A stretch of DNA of 7,750 bases from Pseudomonadota bacterium (GTDB lineage: Bacteria; Pseudomonadota; Gammaproteobacteria; Pseudomonadales; Oceanobacteraceae), in assembly GCA_023399105.1 (NCBI GenBank), contig JAEWQT010000330.1, positions 1-7,750 of the forward strand, read 5' to 3'. Below are positions 6,684 through 7,750 of the stretch, piece by piece. The stretch's first letter is position 1. Each line of letters starts with the position of its first letter. A program made the translations under genes and the position numbers. A model generated the notes under the pieces. The model worked only from the letters and a program-made list of their open reading frames with translations. It was not told the origin of the DNA and made no database searches.

Positions 6684-6715
6684 CTTTAAACCGGAAGTAA
6701 TGCTAAACCGCTAAC

Positions 6716-6791
6716 GGGTCGTTAGCTCAGCTGGTAGAGCAGTTGGCTTTTAACCAATTGGTCGCAGGTTCGAATCCTGCACGACCCACCA
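6716..6791 (+). tRNA. tRNA-Lys(UUU), second copy
   Basis: Identical to the first copy base for base, with acceptor arms at 6716-6722 and 6781-6787, anticodon TTT at 6749-6751, and encoded CCA at 6789-6791. The 32-bp spacer upstream has neither a promoter nor a terminator, so the two tRNAs should be cut from one precursor. A terminator hairpin begins 8 bases downstream. Confidence 0.98.
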
Positions 6792-6798
6792 GATTCAG

Positions 6799-6836
6799 AA
6801 AAGAGGAGAAAGTTAACGCTTTCTCCTCTTTTTTTT
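6799..6836 (+). terminator. Intrinsic terminator of the tRNA-Lys unit
   Basis: A perfect 14-bp inverted repeat, 6799-6812 (AAAAGAGGAGAAAG) with 6819-6832, has a 6-base loop TTAACG. The 3' arm runs into a T8 tract (6829-6836). The very long stem and T tract predict efficient termination before nadA. Confidence 0.93.
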
Positions 6837-6908
6837 CGCCTGTGCATCCCCATATCGGGTGAAACTGCTAACATCGCCGCCCGCGGTGTCTTTGTGAGTC
6901 GAGAAGTT

Positions 6909-7750
6909 ATGAGCGATACCCTTGCCAGTTCTGAAATTGTGCGTGAGTTCTGGTCGGCACCGCCGGCACCCCTGAACGAAGCGGAAGCCGCCGCCGTTAC
7001 CGAAGAAATCCGTGCTTTGCTGCACCAGGAAGACGCGGTGCTGGTCGCGCATTACTACACTGACCCGGCCATTCAGGCGCTGGCGGAAGCCACCGGTGGC
7101 TGTGTGTCAGACTCGCTGGAAATGGCCCGCTTTGGCCGGGACCATAAAGCCAGCACGTTAATTGTGGCCGGTGTGCGCTTTATGGGCGAAACCGCCAAAA
7201 TCCTGAGCCCGGAAAAGCGCGTGCTGATGCCGACTCTGGAAGCCACCTGTTCGCTCGACATCGGTTGTCCGGCCGAAGAGTTTGCGGCTTTCTGTGATCA
7301 GCATCCCGACCGTACTGTGGTGGTCTATGCGAATACCTCGGCCGCGGTGAAAGCCCGTGCCGATTGGGTGGTCACCTCCAGTATTGCGCTGGATGTGGTG
7401 CGCCATCTGAAAGAACGTGGTGAGAAGCTGATCTGGGCGCCGGATAAGCACTTGGGCAACTACGTGCAGCGTGAGACCGGTGCTGACATGATTCTGTGGG
7501 ACAGCGCCTGCATCGTGCATGACGAATTTAAGGCCAAAGCGCTGGAAGATCTGAAAGCGGTGTATCCCGAAGCGGCGGTGCTGGTGCATCCGGAATCGCC
7601 GGAATCGGTGGTGAAAATGGCCGATGCCGTCGGTTCTACCAGTCAGTTAATCGCAGCCGCCAAAGCCTTGCCCAATCCGGTGCTAATTGTGGCCACCGAC
7701 AAGGCCATTTTTTACAAAATGCAGCAGGCGGCGCCGGAGAAGCTGTTGAT
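6909..7750 (+). CDS. nadA: Quinolinate synthase NadA, [4Fe-4S] enzyme (partial, 3' end outside window)
   Basis: NadA condenses iminoaspartate (from NadB) with dihydroxyacetone phosphate to quinolinate, the precursor of NAD, in the cytoplasm. The window holds 280 residues; the E. coli protein has 347, so about 65-70 are missing. Visible blocks are [15 protein letters not shown] (46-60), [47 protein letters not shown] (107-121), [39 protein letters not shown] and [10 protein letters not shown]114 and C201 match the first two cluster ligands (C113 and C200 in E. coli); the third lies beyond the window. ATG 6909 is chosen because it gives E. coli-like numbering. An in-frame GTG at 6894 would add five residues and cannot be excluded, since the ribosome site (GAG or GAGAAG) is weak for both. 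It follows a strong terminator, so it needs its own promoter in 6837-6908, where no good consensus is seen. Confidence 0.96.
   Translation, partial: MSDTLASSEIVREFWSAPPAPLNEAEAAAVTEEIRALLHQEDAVLVAHYYTDPAIQALAEATGGCVSDSLEMARFGRDHKASTLIVAGVRFMGETAKILSPEKRVLMPTLEATCSLDIGCPAEEFAAFCDQHPDRTVVVYANTSAAVKARADWVVTSSIALDVVRHLKERGEKLIWAPDKHLGNYVQRETGADMILWDSACIVHDEFKAKALEDLKAVYPEAAVLVHPESPESVVKMADAVGSTSQLIAAAKALPNPVLIVATDKAIFYKMQQAAPEKLL

Larger units (their letters stand above)
6608..6791 (+). repeat. Tandem duplication of the 76-bp tRNA-Lys gene
   Basis: The sequences 6608-6683 and 6716-6791 are identical over all 76 bases, offset by 108 bp. Identity stops exactly at both tRNA ends: the flanking bases differ immediately (A6607 against C6715, C6684 against G6792). 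The 32-bp spacer carries only a short repeat, TAAACCG, at 6687-6693 and 6704-6710. Confidence 0.95.

Noticed and set aside
6479..6700. A 73-codon open frame on the + strand running through the first tRNA
   Set aside because: Its second half is a translation of the tRNA-Lys sequence and its first part crosses a terminator tail and promoter; this is a known type of false protein call.
6837..6908. Promoter or NadR-type operator for nadA
   Set aside because: TAACAT at 6869-6874 could be a -10, but no matching -35 lies at the right distance, and no palindrome resembling the NadR box is visible. A promoter must exist, but I cannot place it.
7158..7589. A 143-codon open frame on the - strand opposite nadA
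   Set aside because: Lies wholly within the conserved nadA frame and shows no family resemblance.
1..7750. CRISPR array, insertion sequence, toxin-antitoxin or defence genes
   Set aside because: No spaced short repeats, transposase, terminal inverted repeats or defence-type genes were found; all coding space is taken by known housekeeping genes.

Overview
The window is a continuous, intact stretch of a gammaproteobacterial chromosome, all genes on the + strand, with typical housekeeping content and no sign of horizontally acquired DNA. Gene order ruvA-ruvB-ybgC-tolQ-tolR-tolA-tolB-pal-cpoB is the arrangement known from Pseudomonas and relatives. The downstream order cpoB, tRNA-Lys genes, nadA is the arrangement known from E. 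coli. The mixture, the moderately GC-rich coding sequence and the protein sequences suggest a pseudomonad- or Oceanospirillales-like bacterium. I cannot name the genus with confidence.

Region 1 (1-1365) holds the 3' half of ruvA and complete ruvB, the Holliday-junction branch-migration motor. Region 2 (1358-6430) is the complete Tol-Pal locus, tightly packed with short gaps or overlaps (8 bp ruvB/ybgC, 5 bp gap tolQ/tolR, 1 bp gap tolR/tolA, 7 bp overlap tolA/tolB, 29 bp gap tolB/pal, 1 bp overlap pal/cpoB). TolQ and TolR form the proton-driven motor in the inner membrane, TolA spans the periplasm, and TolB and the lipoprotein Pal link it to the outer membrane and peptidoglycan. CpoB couples the system to peptidoglycan synthesis during division, and YbgC is its cytoplasmic acyl-CoA thioesterase companion. 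The unit ends at a clear intrinsic terminator (6451-6479).

Region 3 (6480-6836) is a small stable-RNA transcription unit: a strong promoter with an AT-rich UP-like element and GC-rich discriminator, two identical tRNA-Lys(UUU) genes with encoded CCA, and a second strong terminator. Region 4 (6837-7750) starts nadA (quinolinate synthase, NAD biosynthesis), cut off by the window end before its third iron-sulfur cysteine.

I found no previously undescribed system here. The points most worth a second look are the tRNA-Lys pair and its promoter, the extreme codon bias of pal, the short repeat-built TolA, and the hybrid gene neighbourhood. No gene-free stretch exceeds 300 bases: 6431-6607 holds a terminator and a promoter, and 6792-6908 holds a terminator and the nadA leader.
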